From: Shinella sp. PSBB067
GTDB lineage: Bacteria > Pseudomonadota > Alphaproteobacteria > Rhizobiales > Rhizobiaceae
Direction: 5' to 3'
DNA: 64,000 nucleotides
NCBI RefSeq assembly: GCF_016839145.1
Contig: NZ_CP069302.1
Coordinates: forward strand, 62,001 to 126,000
Part shown: piece after piece, positions 12,461-21,300 of the stretch
Layout: every line of letters begins with the position of its first letter
Position numbering within the stretch: position 1 is the first letter of the stretch
The notes under the pieces: generated by a model
Databases searched by the model: none
What the model saw: only the letters and a program-made list of their open reading frames with translations
What the model was told of the DNA's origin: nothing
Made by a program: the position numbers and the translations under genes

Positions 12461-14191
12461 ATGAAGAAAGTGCTGATCGCCAATCGTGGCGAGATCGCCG
12501 TGCGCATCCTGCGCGCCTGCCGCGACCACGGCCTCCAGTCGGTCGCCGTCTATGCTGATCCGGATGCCGACGCGCTCTTCGTGCGCCTTGCCGACGAGGC
12601 CTACGGCCTCGATGGCGTGCGCCCGGCCGAGACCTATCTCGATATCGACAAGCTGATCGCCATCGCGAAACGTTCCGGCGTGGATGCCGTGCATCCCGGC
12701 TACGGCTTCCTCTCCGAGCGGGCGGAATTCGCGAAAGCCGTGCAGGATGCCGGCCTCATCTGGATCGGCCCCGATCCGCATGTCATCGAGGCGCTGGGCG
12801 ACAAGGTCGAGGCGCGGCGCATCGCCACCAGCGTCGGCGCGCCGCTCGTCGCCGGCAGCGACGGCCCCGTCTCGTCGGCGGCCGAGGTCATCGCCTTTGC
12901 CGAAAAGCACGGCCTGCCGGTCGCCATCAAGGCGGCGCATGGCGGCGGCGGGCGCGGCATCAAGGTGGCCTGGAAGATGGAAGAGGTCGCCGACCTCTAC
13001 GAATCCGCCGTGCGCGAGGCGACCGCCGCCTTCGGCCGCGGCGAATGCTTCCTCGAACGCTTCCTCGACCGGCCGCGCCATATCGAGGCGCAGGTGATCG
13101 CCGACAGGCACGGCAACGTGCTGGTGCTCGGCACCCGTGACTGCTCGGCGCAGCGCCGCAACCAGAAGCTCATCGAGGAGGCGCCCGCGCCCTTCCTGAC
13201 ACCGGAGCAGCGCGAGCGCATCCATGCCGCCGCCAGGGCGATCTGCGCCGCCGCCGGCTATTCCGGCGCCGGCACGGTGGAGTTCCTGCTCGGCGCCGAC
13301 GGCACCATCTCCTTCCTGGAAGTGAACACGCGCCTCCAGGTCGAGCACCCGGTCACCGAGGAGACGACGGGCATCGACCTCGTCATCGAGCAGTTCCGCA
13401 TCGCCGAAGGCAAGCCGCTCGTCGTCACCGAGACGCCGGAGCCGCGCGGCCATTCCATCGAGTTCCGCATCAATGCCGAGGATCCCGGCCGCGGTTTCCT
13501 GCCGACGCCGGGCGCGATCACCGCCTTCGATCCGCCGTCCGGTCCGGGCGTCCGCCTCGACAGCGGCGTCGTCACCGGCTCGACGATCCCGGGCGTCTTC
13601 GATTCGCTGATGGCCAAGCTCATCGTGACAGGTGCGACGCGCGAGGAAGCGCTGCGCCGCGCCCGCCGGGCGCTCCGTGAATTCCGCATCGAGGGCGTCG
13701 CGACCGTGCTGCCCTTCCACCGCGCGGCCATCGACACCGAGGACTTCATCGGGACGGACGGCTTCAAGGTCCATACCCGCTGGATCGAGACCGACTTCGC
13801 CGCCATGCCGGAGGCCGCGATGCGGCCGGAGCCCGTCGCCGATCCGTCGCTCGTGCGCACCCATCTCGAAATCGACGGCAAGCGCGTCTCGCTGGCGCTG
13901 CCGAGCCTGCTTCTGGCCGGCCTCGGCGCGGCGGGGAAGGGCGCTGCCGCCACCGGCGCGGCTGGCGGCAAGCCGGCGGAAGATGGCATCGCCGCCCCGG
14001 TCTCCGGCACGTTGCAGGCCTTCAAGGTCGCCGATGGCGCGATGGTCGCCGAAGGCGATCTGGTCGCGGTGATGGAGGCGATGAAGATGGAGACGCAGGT
14101 CCTTGCCCCCAAGGCCGGCCGCCTGCGCCTGCGCGCCAGGGACGGCGACTATCTCCAGGCCGGCGACGTGCTGGCGGCCTTCGAGGGCTGA
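12461..14191 (+). CDS. Biotin carboxylase with C-terminal biotin carrier domain (AccC-BCCP fusion)
   Basis: 576 residues. The biotin carboxylase ATP-grasp domain spans about 1-450 ([48 protein letters not shown]). A linker leads to a biotinyl domain whose EAMKMET motif places the biotinylated lysine at residue 542. It could supply carboxybiotin, but there is no acetyl- or acyl-CoA carboxyltransferase nearby; the only carboxyltransferase-like partner is PxpBC. Together they reproduce the parts of urea carboxylase as separate chains. A role in 5-oxoproline or another lactam/amide is an inference. Confidence 0.88.
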   Translation: MKKVLIANRGEIAVRILRACRDHGLQSVAVYADPDADALFVRLADEAYGLDGVRPAETYLDIDKLIAIAKRSGVDAVHPGYGFLSERAEFAKAVQDAGLIWIGPDPHVIEALGDKVEARRIATSVGAPLVAGSDGPVSSAAEVIAFAEKHGLPVAIKAAHGGGGRGIKVAWKMEEVADLYESAVREATAAFGRGECFLERFLDRPRHIEAQVIADRHGNVLVLGTRDCSAQRRNQKLIEEAPAPFLTPEQRERIHAAARAICAAAGYSGAGTVEFLLGADGTISFLEVNTRLQVEHPVTEETTGIDLVIEQFRIAEGKPLVVTETPEPRGHSIEFRINAEDPGRGFLPTPGAITAFDPPSGPGVRLDSGVVTGSTIPGVFDSLMAKLIVTGATREEALRRARRALREFRIEGVATVLPFHRAAIDTEDFIGTDGFKVHTRWIETDFAAMPEAAMRPEPVADPSLVRTHLEIDGKRVSLALPSLLLAGLGAAGKGAAATGAAGGKPAEDGIAAPVSGTLQAFKVADGAMVAEGDLVAVMEAMKMETQVLAPKAGRLRLRARDGDYLQAGDVLAAFEG

Positions 14192-14205
14192 TCCCGGCCT
14201 TTCGT

Positions 14206-14240
14206 CTATCCCAAATGGGACCGCCTATCCCAAATGGGAC
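14206..14240. promoter_or_regulatory. Tandem operator candidate upstream of aguA
   Basis: TCCCAAATGGGA occurs twice, at 14209-14220 and 14228-14239, each inside the longer direct copy CTATCCCAAATGGGAC. Each is an inverted repeat TCCCA-NN-TGGGA, and the copies are 19 bp apart, near two helical turns, placing two dimers on the same face. The LuxR-type regulator of the agu cluster is the likely binder. Confidence 0.55.
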
Positions 14241-14299
14241 ATTGACCCGAAAGGGCCGCGTTTGCCTTAATCCCCCCGACATTTCGCGACGGGGGAACC

Positions 14300-15412
14300 A
14301 TGGTACGCACGCTTGCAAGCACGCCGAAGGCCGACGGCTTTCGCGCGCCGGGGGAATTCGAGCCGAAGGCCGGCTGCTGGTTGATCTGGCCGGAGCGGCC
14401 GGACACCTGGCGGCTCGGCGCAAAGCCCGCCCAGAAGCTCTTCGCCAGGGTGGCAGCGGCGATCGCAGAGAGCGAGCCGGTCACCATCGCCGTCTCCGCC
14501 CGCCAGTGGCTCAACGCCCGCGCCATGCTGCCGGAAAGCGTGCGGCTCATCGAAATGACGACGGACGATTCCTGGCTGCGCGACAGCGGCCCGAACTTCG
14601 TCGTCAACGACCATGGCGAGGTCCGCGGCGTCGACTGGACCTTCAACGCCTATGGCGGCAATGACGGCGGCCTCTATTCGCCCTGGAACCTCGACGATCT
14701 CGCCGCCCGCAAGGTGCTGGAGACCGAGGGCATGGCCCGCTACCGCTCGCCGCTGATCGCCGAGGGCGGCGGCCTGCAATGCGACGGCGAGGGCACGCTG
14801 ATCACCACGGAACAGTGCCTCCTCAACCGCAACCGCAACGGCCATCTCGGCAAGGCGGCGGTGGAGCAGCAGCTCTGCGACTATCTTGGGCTGGAGCACG
14901 TCATCTGGCTGCCGCGCGGCTTCTGCTTCGACGAGACGGACGGCCATATCGACGACGTCTGCTGCTTCGTGCGGCCCGGCGTGGTGGCGCTGAGCTGGAC
15001 CGAGGATCGCGACGATCCGCAATACGAAATCGTGCGCGAGGTGGAGGAGGCGCTGCGCTCGGCCCGCGATGCGCGCGGCCGTTCGCTCGAGCTGCACCGC
15101 ATCCACCATCCCCGCCCCATCGAGATGACGGCGGAGGAGGCGGCGGGCGTCGATCAGGTCGACAGCACCTGGGCGCGCCCGGCCGGCAACCGCATCGCCG
15201 CCACCTATATCAACTACTATCCCGGCAATTCCGTCGTCGTCGTGCCGCAGTTCGACGACGAGAAGCTGGACCGTGCCGCGAAAGCCAAGCTCGCCGAGCT
15301 CTTCCCCGATCACCGCATCGTCGGCATCGACAATTCCCGTGAAATCCTGCTCGGCGGCGGCAATGTCGCCTGCATCACCCTGCCGGTCTATGCCGGCCAG
15401 ACGAAAGCCTGA
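14300..15412 (+). CDS. aguA: Agmatine deiminase
   Basis: 370 residues, ATG after GGGGGAACC. Agmatine deiminase of the guanidino-group-modifying family converts agmatine to N-carbamoylputrescine and ammonia. Visible catalytic features are DSWLRDSGP, IAEGGG, the FDETDGHIDDVCCF block with its Asp/His, and the nucleophile Cys358 in GGGNVACIT near the C-terminus. The full family length is present. The partner enzyme, N-carbamoylputrescine amidase, is at 17429-18307, and a polyamine-type binding protein lies 12 bp downstream. Confidence 0.95.
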   Translation: MVRTLASTPKADGFRAPGEFEPKAGCWLIWPERPDTWRLGAKPAQKLFARVAAAIAESEPVTIAVSARQWLNARAMLPESVRLIEMTTDDSWLRDSGPNFVVNDHGEVRGVDWTFNAYGGNDGGLYSPWNLDDLAARKVLETEGMARYRSPLIAEGGGLQCDGEGTLITTEQCLLNRNRNGHLGKAAVEQQLCDYLGLEHVIWLPRGFCFDETDGHIDDVCCFVRPGVVALSWTEDRDDPQYEIVREVEEALRSARDARGRSLELHRIHHPRPIEMTAEEAAGVDQVDSTWARPAGNRIAATYINYYPGNSVVVVPQFDDEKLDRAAKAKLAELFPDHRIVGIDNSREILLGGGNVACITLPVYAGQTKA

Positions 15413-15424
15413 CGGAGAAAAGCC

Positions 15425-16516
15425 ATGCGCAGAACGCTCGTCTCGATCCTCGCCCTTCTCGCCGCTTCGGGCGGCGCGTGGGCGCAGGAGGAAAAGGTCG
15501 TCAACGTCTACAACTGGTCGGACTATATCGCGCCCGACACGGCGGAGAAATTCGAGAAGGAGACCGGCATCCGCGTCGTCTACGACGTCTATGACGGCAA
15601 CGAGGTGCTGGAAACCAAGATGCTGACGGGCGGCTCGGGCTACGACGTCGTCTATCCCTCCGCCTATCCCTTCCTCAAGAACCAGGTGAAGGCCGGCGCC
15701 TTCCAGCCGCTCGACAAGGCGAAGCTTTCCAATATCGGCAGGCTCGATCCGCAGGCGCTCTCGCTGATCAGGGGCGCGGACCCGGACAATGCCTATGCCG
15801 TGCCCTACATGGCCGTCACCGACGGCGTCGGCTATAATATCGAGGCGGTCAAGCAGCGCATTGGCGACGCGCCCGTCGATTCGCTTGCCATGGTCTTCGA
15901 TCCCACCGTCGCGGAGAAATTCGCCGATTGCGGCGTGGCGATGATCGACGCGCCGGCCGAGATCATCCCCATGGCGATGAACTATCTCGGCATCGACCCG
16001 CATTCGACCAGCCCGGACGACATCGCCAAGGTCGAGGACCTGCTGCTGAAGGTGCGCCCGCACATCCGCTATTTCCATTCCTCGCGCTATATCAACGATC
16101 TCGCCAATGGCGACATCTGCGTCGTGCTCGGCTGGTCGGGCGATATCCTGCAGGCCAAGGCCCGGGCGGCCGAAAGCGAGAAGAAGCTGGAGATCGCCTA
16201 TTCCATCCCCAAGGAGGGCACGCTGATCAACTTCGACACCATGGCCGTGCCGAAGGATGCGCCGCATCCGGAAAACGCGCTCGCCTGGATCGACTTCAAC
16301 ATGCGCCCGGACATCGCCGCGGCCAATTCCAGCTATGTCTCCTACGCCAACCCGATCCCGGAATCGCTGCCGCTGATGGACCAGGCGGTGGCGAAGGACC
16401 CCGGCGTCTTCCCGCCGGATGACGTGAAGGCCAAGCTCTTCGTGGTGGAATCGAGCGATGCGAAGCTGCTGCGCCTGCAGAACCGCATGTGGACGCGCAT
16501 CGTCTCCGGACAATAG
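15425..16516 (+). CDS. Polyamine-type periplasmic binding protein (PotF/PotD-like)
   Basis: 363 residues with a signal peptide of about 20 (GGAWA-QE). The family start VVNVYNWSDYIAPDTAEKFEKETG is partly present as VYNWSDYI and FEKETGI, followed by YDVVYPSAYPF and VLGWSGD. PotF-like proteins bind putrescine or related amines for an ABC importer, but no permease or ATPase accompanies it. Its position directly after aguA suggests that it binds agmatine or putrescine, sharing a distant transporter or acting as a sensor. Confidence 0.88.
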   Translation: MRRTLVSILALLAASGGAWAQEEKVVNVYNWSDYIAPDTAEKFEKETGIRVVYDVYDGNEVLETKMLTGGSGYDVVYPSAYPFLKNQVKAGAFQPLDKAKLSNIGRLDPQALSLIRGADPDNAYAVPYMAVTDGVGYNIEAVKQRIGDAPVDSLAMVFDPTVAEKFADCGVAMIDAPAEIIPMAMNYLGIDPHSTSPDDIAKVEDLLLKVRPHIRYFHSSRYINDLANGDICVVLGWSGDILQAKARAAESEKKLEIAYSIPKEGTLINFDTMAVPKDAPHPENALAWIDFNMRPDIAAANSSYVSYANPIPESLPLMDQAVAKDPGVFPPDDVKAKLFVVESSDAKLLRLQNRMWTRIVSGQ

Positions 16517-16564
16517 GCTTGGTGAGGGGTTCCCGCCGATTTGAGGAAAACGGCGCGGCGTTTC

Positions 16565-16615
16565 CCTTCTCCCCGTTTACGGGGAGAAGGTGGCGGCAGC
16601 CGGATGAGGGGCCGT
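16565..16615 (+). repeat. Half copy of the RIME-like mosaic repeat (copy D)
   Basis: A perfect hairpin CCTTCTCCCCG-TTTA-CGGGGAGAAGG (16565-16590) is followed by GGCGGCAGCCGGATGAGGGG, matching the left half of copies A and C. It sits between the convergent binding-protein and LuxR genes. It encodes the last dozen codons of the LuxR gene, whose TAA stop comes from the TTTA loop. It may also act as the bidirectional terminator. Confidence 0.8.
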
Positions 16616-17353
16616 CCCGTTCTCCCGCACGGCGGCCATCAGCTCGACCTGGGAGTGGAGGCCGAGCTTGCGGTAGACGGTCTTGATGTGGTTGCGCACG
16701 GTGCCCGGGGCGATGGCGAGGTCGCGCGAGATCGTCTTGGCGCAGCCGCCGTCGATGAGGAGGAGGGCGATCTGGCGCTCGCGCGGGCTGAGGCCGGCAA
16801 GCGACAGGCGGCTTTCGCCGGGCGGGCGCCATTGCCGCCAGAGCCGTTCGAGCACGAGGCGGGTGGCGTCGGCCGTCGCCTCGGCGACCGCGAGATCCTC
16901 GGTGCCGAAGGGGCGGGCGCCGCGGCGGCGCAGATACGTGACGAAGCCGGCGGCGTTGCGGTCGAAGTTGAAGACGCCGGTGATCTCGTCGAAGCTGCCG
17001 GAGGGCTCGTAGAAGTCGCGGTAATAGGCGCTGGTGTGGAAATCGCCCTTGTCGAGCGCGGAGAGCGGCAGCAGGAAATCCTGCCGCGTGCCGGCGAAGA
17101 GGCGGAAGAACGGGTCCTGCCGGTACTTGCGGGTATCGTAGTTGCGGTTCCAGTGGTCGGGATCGCGCTCGTAGATGGTGATCGAGGCGCTGTCGCGCAG
17201 GTAGAGACCGATATAGACTTGGTCGGAGGCGACGAGATGGCGCGCGCCGGCCGTGAAATGGGCCGAGATCTCCTCGGGCAAGGTGGCGCTGACCGCAGCG
17301 GTGATGCCGCTGCTCCAGTGCCGGAGCTGCTCGAAGGTGAGGTCGGGTCGCAT
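16577..17353 (-). CDS. LuxR-family transcriptional regulator
   Basis: 258 residues. An N-terminal GAF-like or unclassified sensor region (about 1-180) precedes a LuxR helix-turn-helix near residues 190-240 (LSPRERQIALLL; GGCAKTISRDLAIAPGTVRNHIKTVYRKLGL in part). No phosphoacceptor receiver domain is present. The extreme C-terminus (APHPAAATFSP) is encoded by repeat copy D, so the native tail was probably replaced. Lying between aguA and aguB, divergent from aguB with 75 bp between starts, it is the best candidate regulator of agmatine catabolism. Confidence 0.88.
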   Translation of the reverse strand: MRPDLTFEQLRHWSSGITAAVSATLPEEISAHFTAGARHLVASDQVYIGLYLRDSASITIYERDPDHWNRNYDTRKYRQDPFFRLFAGTRQDFLLPLSALDKGDFHTSAYYRDFYEPSGSFDEITGVFNFDRNAAGFVTYLRRRGARPFGTEDLAVAEATADATRLVLERLWRQWRPPGESRLSLAGLSPRERQIALLLIDGGCAKTISRDLAIAPGTVRNHIKTVYRKLGLHSQVELMAAVRENGTAPHPAAATFSP

Positions 17354-17428
17354 GGGGACAGGATAGACGGGGCGGCCGGGAATTCAAGCCGGACGGCCCG
17401 GAAGATTGGCAACAGGGAGCGTTAGAGA

Positions 17429-18307
17429 ATGCGCAATGTCACGGTGGCCGCCACGCAGATGGCCTGCATCTGGGACGAGAAGGCCAATATCGAGCGGGCC
17501 GAAGGGCTCGTCCGGCAGGCGAAGGAGAAGGGGGCGGACCTGGTGCTGATCCAGGAACTCTTCGCCGCGCCCTATTTCTGCCAGGACCAGATCCACGAAT
17601 TCTTCGCGCTTGCCCATCCCTTCGAGGGCAATCCGCTGATCGCGCATTTTGCAAGGCTCGCCGCCGAGCTCGGCGTCGTGCTGCCGCTCAGCTATTTCGA
17701 GCGCGCCGGCCAGTCCTATTTCAACAGCCTCGCGGTGATCGACGCGGACGGCCGGGTGCTCGGCAATTACCGCAAGAGCCACCTGCCGGACGGGCCGGGC
17801 TATATGGAGAAGTTCTATTTCTCGCCCGGCGACACCGGTTTCAAGGTGTGGGACACGCGGGCCGGCCGCATCGGCGTCGGCATCTGCTGGGACCAGTGGT
17901 TCCCGGAGGCGGCGCGCTCCATGGCGCTGCAGGGCGCTGAAATCCTGCTCTATCCGACCGCCATCGGCTCCGAGCCGCACGATGCGAGCCTCGATTCCAG
18001 CGCGCATTGGCAGCGGGTGATGCAGGGCCATGCCGGGGCGAATCTCATGCCGCTGGTTGCTTCCAACCGCATCGGCACGGAAGAGGGTCGCAACGGCACG
18101 AGCATCACCTTCTACGGCTCGTCCTTCATCGCCGATCCCACCGGCGCCAAGGTGGCCGAGGCCGACCGGACGACGGAGACGGTGCTGACCGCCACCTTCG
18201 ACCTCGACGCCATCGCCCACCAGCGCCGCTCCTGGGGCGTCTTCCGCGACCGTCGCCCGGACCTCTACGGCCGCCTTGCGACGCTCGACGGCAGCCTGCC
18301 GGCCTGA
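17429..18307 (+). CDS. aguB: N-carbamoylputrescine amidase
   Basis: 292 residues, ATG with GGGAG upstream. This nitrilase-superfamily enzyme completes the route from agmatine to putrescine, carbon dioxide and ammonia. The catalytic triad is visible: Glu43 (IQELF), Lys116 (YRKSHLPDGPGY) and Cys153 (GICWDQWFPEAAR). The SSAHWQRVMQGHAGAN stretch is characteristic of the AguB group. The gene ends only 3 bp from the end of the convergent giant repeat gene, with no room for a terminator between them. Confidence 0.95.
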   Translation: MRNVTVAATQMACIWDEKANIERAEGLVRQAKEKGADLVLIQELFAAPYFCQDQIHEFFALAHPFEGNPLIAHFARLAAELGVVLPLSYFERAGQSYFNSLAVIDADGRVLGNYRKSHLPDGPGYMEKFYFSPGDTGFKVWDTRAGRIGVGICWDQWFPEAARSMALQGAEILLYPTAIGSEPHDASLDSSAHWQRVMQGHAGANLMPLVASNRIGTEEGRNGTSITFYGSSFIADPTGAKVAEADRTTETVLTATFDLDAIAHQRRSWGVFRDRRPDLYGRLATLDGSLPA

Positions 18308-18310
18308 CCC

Positions 18311-21300
18311 TCAGATCTCGAGATAGGACGAGATGATCGCCGCGATCTCGTTCTGCGGATCGGAGGCGGACGGAGGCGTCTGCGCCGGGCTTTCCGTGCT
18401 TGAGGTCGACGTTGTCCCGGTTCCCGATGCGGAGAAGCTCGATGCGCCGGGACCGCGGGGCAGCGCGTCGACCTGCGCCTGTGTCATCGCGGCGAGCTGG
18501 CCGGGCGTGAAGGCGTTCGCCTGCTCGTTGGTCAGGCCGGCGAGTGCTGCCGTGCTCAGCCCGGCGATCGCGCTCGTGCTGAGGGCGAGGATGTGCTCGA
18601 CCGAGAAGGTGCCGAGGTCGTCGGCGCCGAGTCCTGCCGCCTGCGTCGCCGTCATCGCGCCGACCTGCGCGGTCGAAAGCGTTGCCACCTGCGACGTGCT
18701 CATGGCGTTCACCTGGCTGTAGGTAAGCGCGGCGATCTGGCCCGTCGCCAGGGCCGCGATGCTGTTCGACGAGAGCGCGCCGATGACGGCCGGCGAGAGA
18801 CCCTTGATCGCGCCGGAGCTCATGGCCGCAAGCTCCTCGGTCGAGATCGCCTGCATCTGGCCCGGTGTCAGGCCGGCGGTGCCGGGCGTGCCCAGCGCGG
18901 CGATCTGCGCCATCGAGAGAGCGTCGATCTGCCCGGTCGAGAGCGCCGCGACCTGGGCGCTGCCGAGGCCGGAAATGGCACCCGTGCTCAAGGCGGCGAT
19001 CTCGGCCTCCGACAGGCTGGCCAGATAGGCGGGCGACAGGCCCTTGATGGCGCCAGAGCTGATTGCCGCGAGCTTGGACGTCGAGAACGTGTCGAGCGCT
19101 TCGCTCGAAAGGCCGCCGAGCGCCGCGGAGGTCAGCGCCGCGATCTGGCTGGCCGACAGGGCCTCGGCCTGCTCGAAGGTGAGGCCGGCGGCCTGTGTGC
19201 CGGTGAGGCCGGCGATGCCGTCCGCGCTGAGGGCCGCGATCTGGCCGGGCGTCAGCGCGGCAATGTCCCCGACGGTGAGCGCGGCCACCTGCCTGGAGGC
19301 GAGTGCATGGATCTGGGCCGTGGAAAGCGCTGCCGTCTGGCTCGGGCTGAGCGCACCGATCTGGCCCGTCGTCATGCCGCCGATCCCGGCGGGGCTGAGG
19401 GCCTCGATCTGTTCCGGCGTGAAGCCGGCAAGGATGGAGGTGGAAAGGCCGGCGATGGCCGCCGAGCCGATCGCCGCGATCTCACCTGTGGTGAACAGGG
19501 CGATGTCGCTCGCGTCGAAGGCGGCGATCTGGCGCGAGGTGAGGGCACCGATCTGCGTGGCGGTGAGCGCCTCGACCTGCTCGGCATTCAGCGCGACGAT
19601 CTGGTCGCTCGTCAGGCCGGAGACACCGGCCATGCTGAGGGCGGCGATCTGCGCGGTCGTCAGCGACGCGATCATGCCCGTCGACAGGCCGAGGATGGCC
19701 CGCGAGCCGATGGCGGCGATGTCGGCGGCCGAGAACAGGGCAAGGTCGTCGGCGCCGAACGCGGCGATCTGCTGCGAGGTCAGCGCGCCGACCTGCGTGT
19801 TGGTCAGCGCTTCGGCCTGGGCGGTCGAGAGCGCGGCGATCTGCTGGGTGCTGAGTGCGGCGACGCCGGCGGTGCTGAGCGCGGCGATCTGGTCCGGCGA
19901 CAGCGCGGCGATGCCGGCGGTGCCGAGGGCAGGCACCTGCGCGGAGCCGAGCGCTGCCATCTGGAGGCTGGTGAGGGCTTCCAGCTGGCTGTTGCCGAAG
20001 GCGCCTATCTGCACGCCCGTCAGGCCGGCTGCATTGATGGCGGCGACCTGGGCCGGCGTGAGGGCGGCGATCGCCGCCGTCGGCAGGCCGGCGACGGCAC
20101 GGGAGGTGATCGCGGCGATCTCGCCGGGCGTGAAGGTTTCGAGGTTCGTTGCGCTGAAGGCGGCGATCTGCGTCGCGGTGAGGGCGGCGATCTGCGTGCT
20201 CGTCAGCGCCTCGGCCTGGGCCTGCGAAAGGGCTCCGATCTGTGCCGAGGTCAGCCCGGCCACGCCTGCGGAGCCAAGGGCGGCGATCTGCGTGGGCGAG
20301 AGCGTCGCAATGTCGTCCGTGCCGAGTGCGGCGACCTGCTTGGAGCCGAGGGCGGCGACCTGCGCTGTCGTCAGCGCCTCGACCTGGGCTGTCGAGAGCG
20401 CGGCGATCTGGTCGCCCGTCATGCCGGAAAGCCCGGCCGGGCCGAGGGCGGCGATCTGGCTCGTCGTCAGCGAGGCGAGCATGCCCGTCGAAAGCCCCGC
20501 CATGGCGCCCGAGCTGATCGCCGCCATGTCGGCGACGGAGAAGGTGTCGAGCTTGGCCATATCGAGCGCGGCGATCTGGCGCGAGCTGAGGGCGGCGACC
20601 TGCGCCGGGGTGAGCGCTTCGGCCTGTGCCGTGGTGAACGCGGCGATCTGCTCGGGCGTGAGGCCGGAGACGGCGGCGGTGGCGAGGGCCGCGATCTGCG
20701 CGGGCGAGAGCGTGGCGATATAGTCCGTTCCGAGATTGCCGATCTGGCGGGCGTTGAGCGCGCTGACCTGGGCCGTCGTCAGCGCGTCGAGCTGGGCGCT
20801 GGTGAGGGCGGCGATCTGGCGGCTGCCCATCCCGCCGATGGCCGCGGTGCCGAGGGCGGCGACCTGCGCCGTCGAGAGGCCTGCGATGGCCGCGGTCGAG
20901 AGGCCGGCAATGGCGTCCGAGCCGATGGCGGCGATTTCGCGCGTCGCGAAGGTGGCGATGCCGTCGGCCGGGAAGGCGGCGAGCTGCGTGGCGCTGAGCG
21001 CGCCGATCTGGCTGGTGGTGAGGGCTTCGGCCTGCGCGATGCTGAGGGCGGCGATCTGCTTCGTCGTGAGCCCGCCGATGCTGCCCGCGCTGAGACCGGC
21101 GACCTGCGCCGTCGAAAGGGCGGCAAGGGCATCGGTCGAAAGGCCGGGCAGCGCGCCCGCGGTGATGGCGGCCATTTCCTGCACGGAGAAGGTCGCGATG
21201 TCGTCCGGTCCGAACGCGGCAAGCTGCGTCGAGCTCAACGCGCCTATCTGTGTCCGGGTGAGGGCCTCGGCCTGGGCCGTGCTCAGCGCCTCGATCTGCT

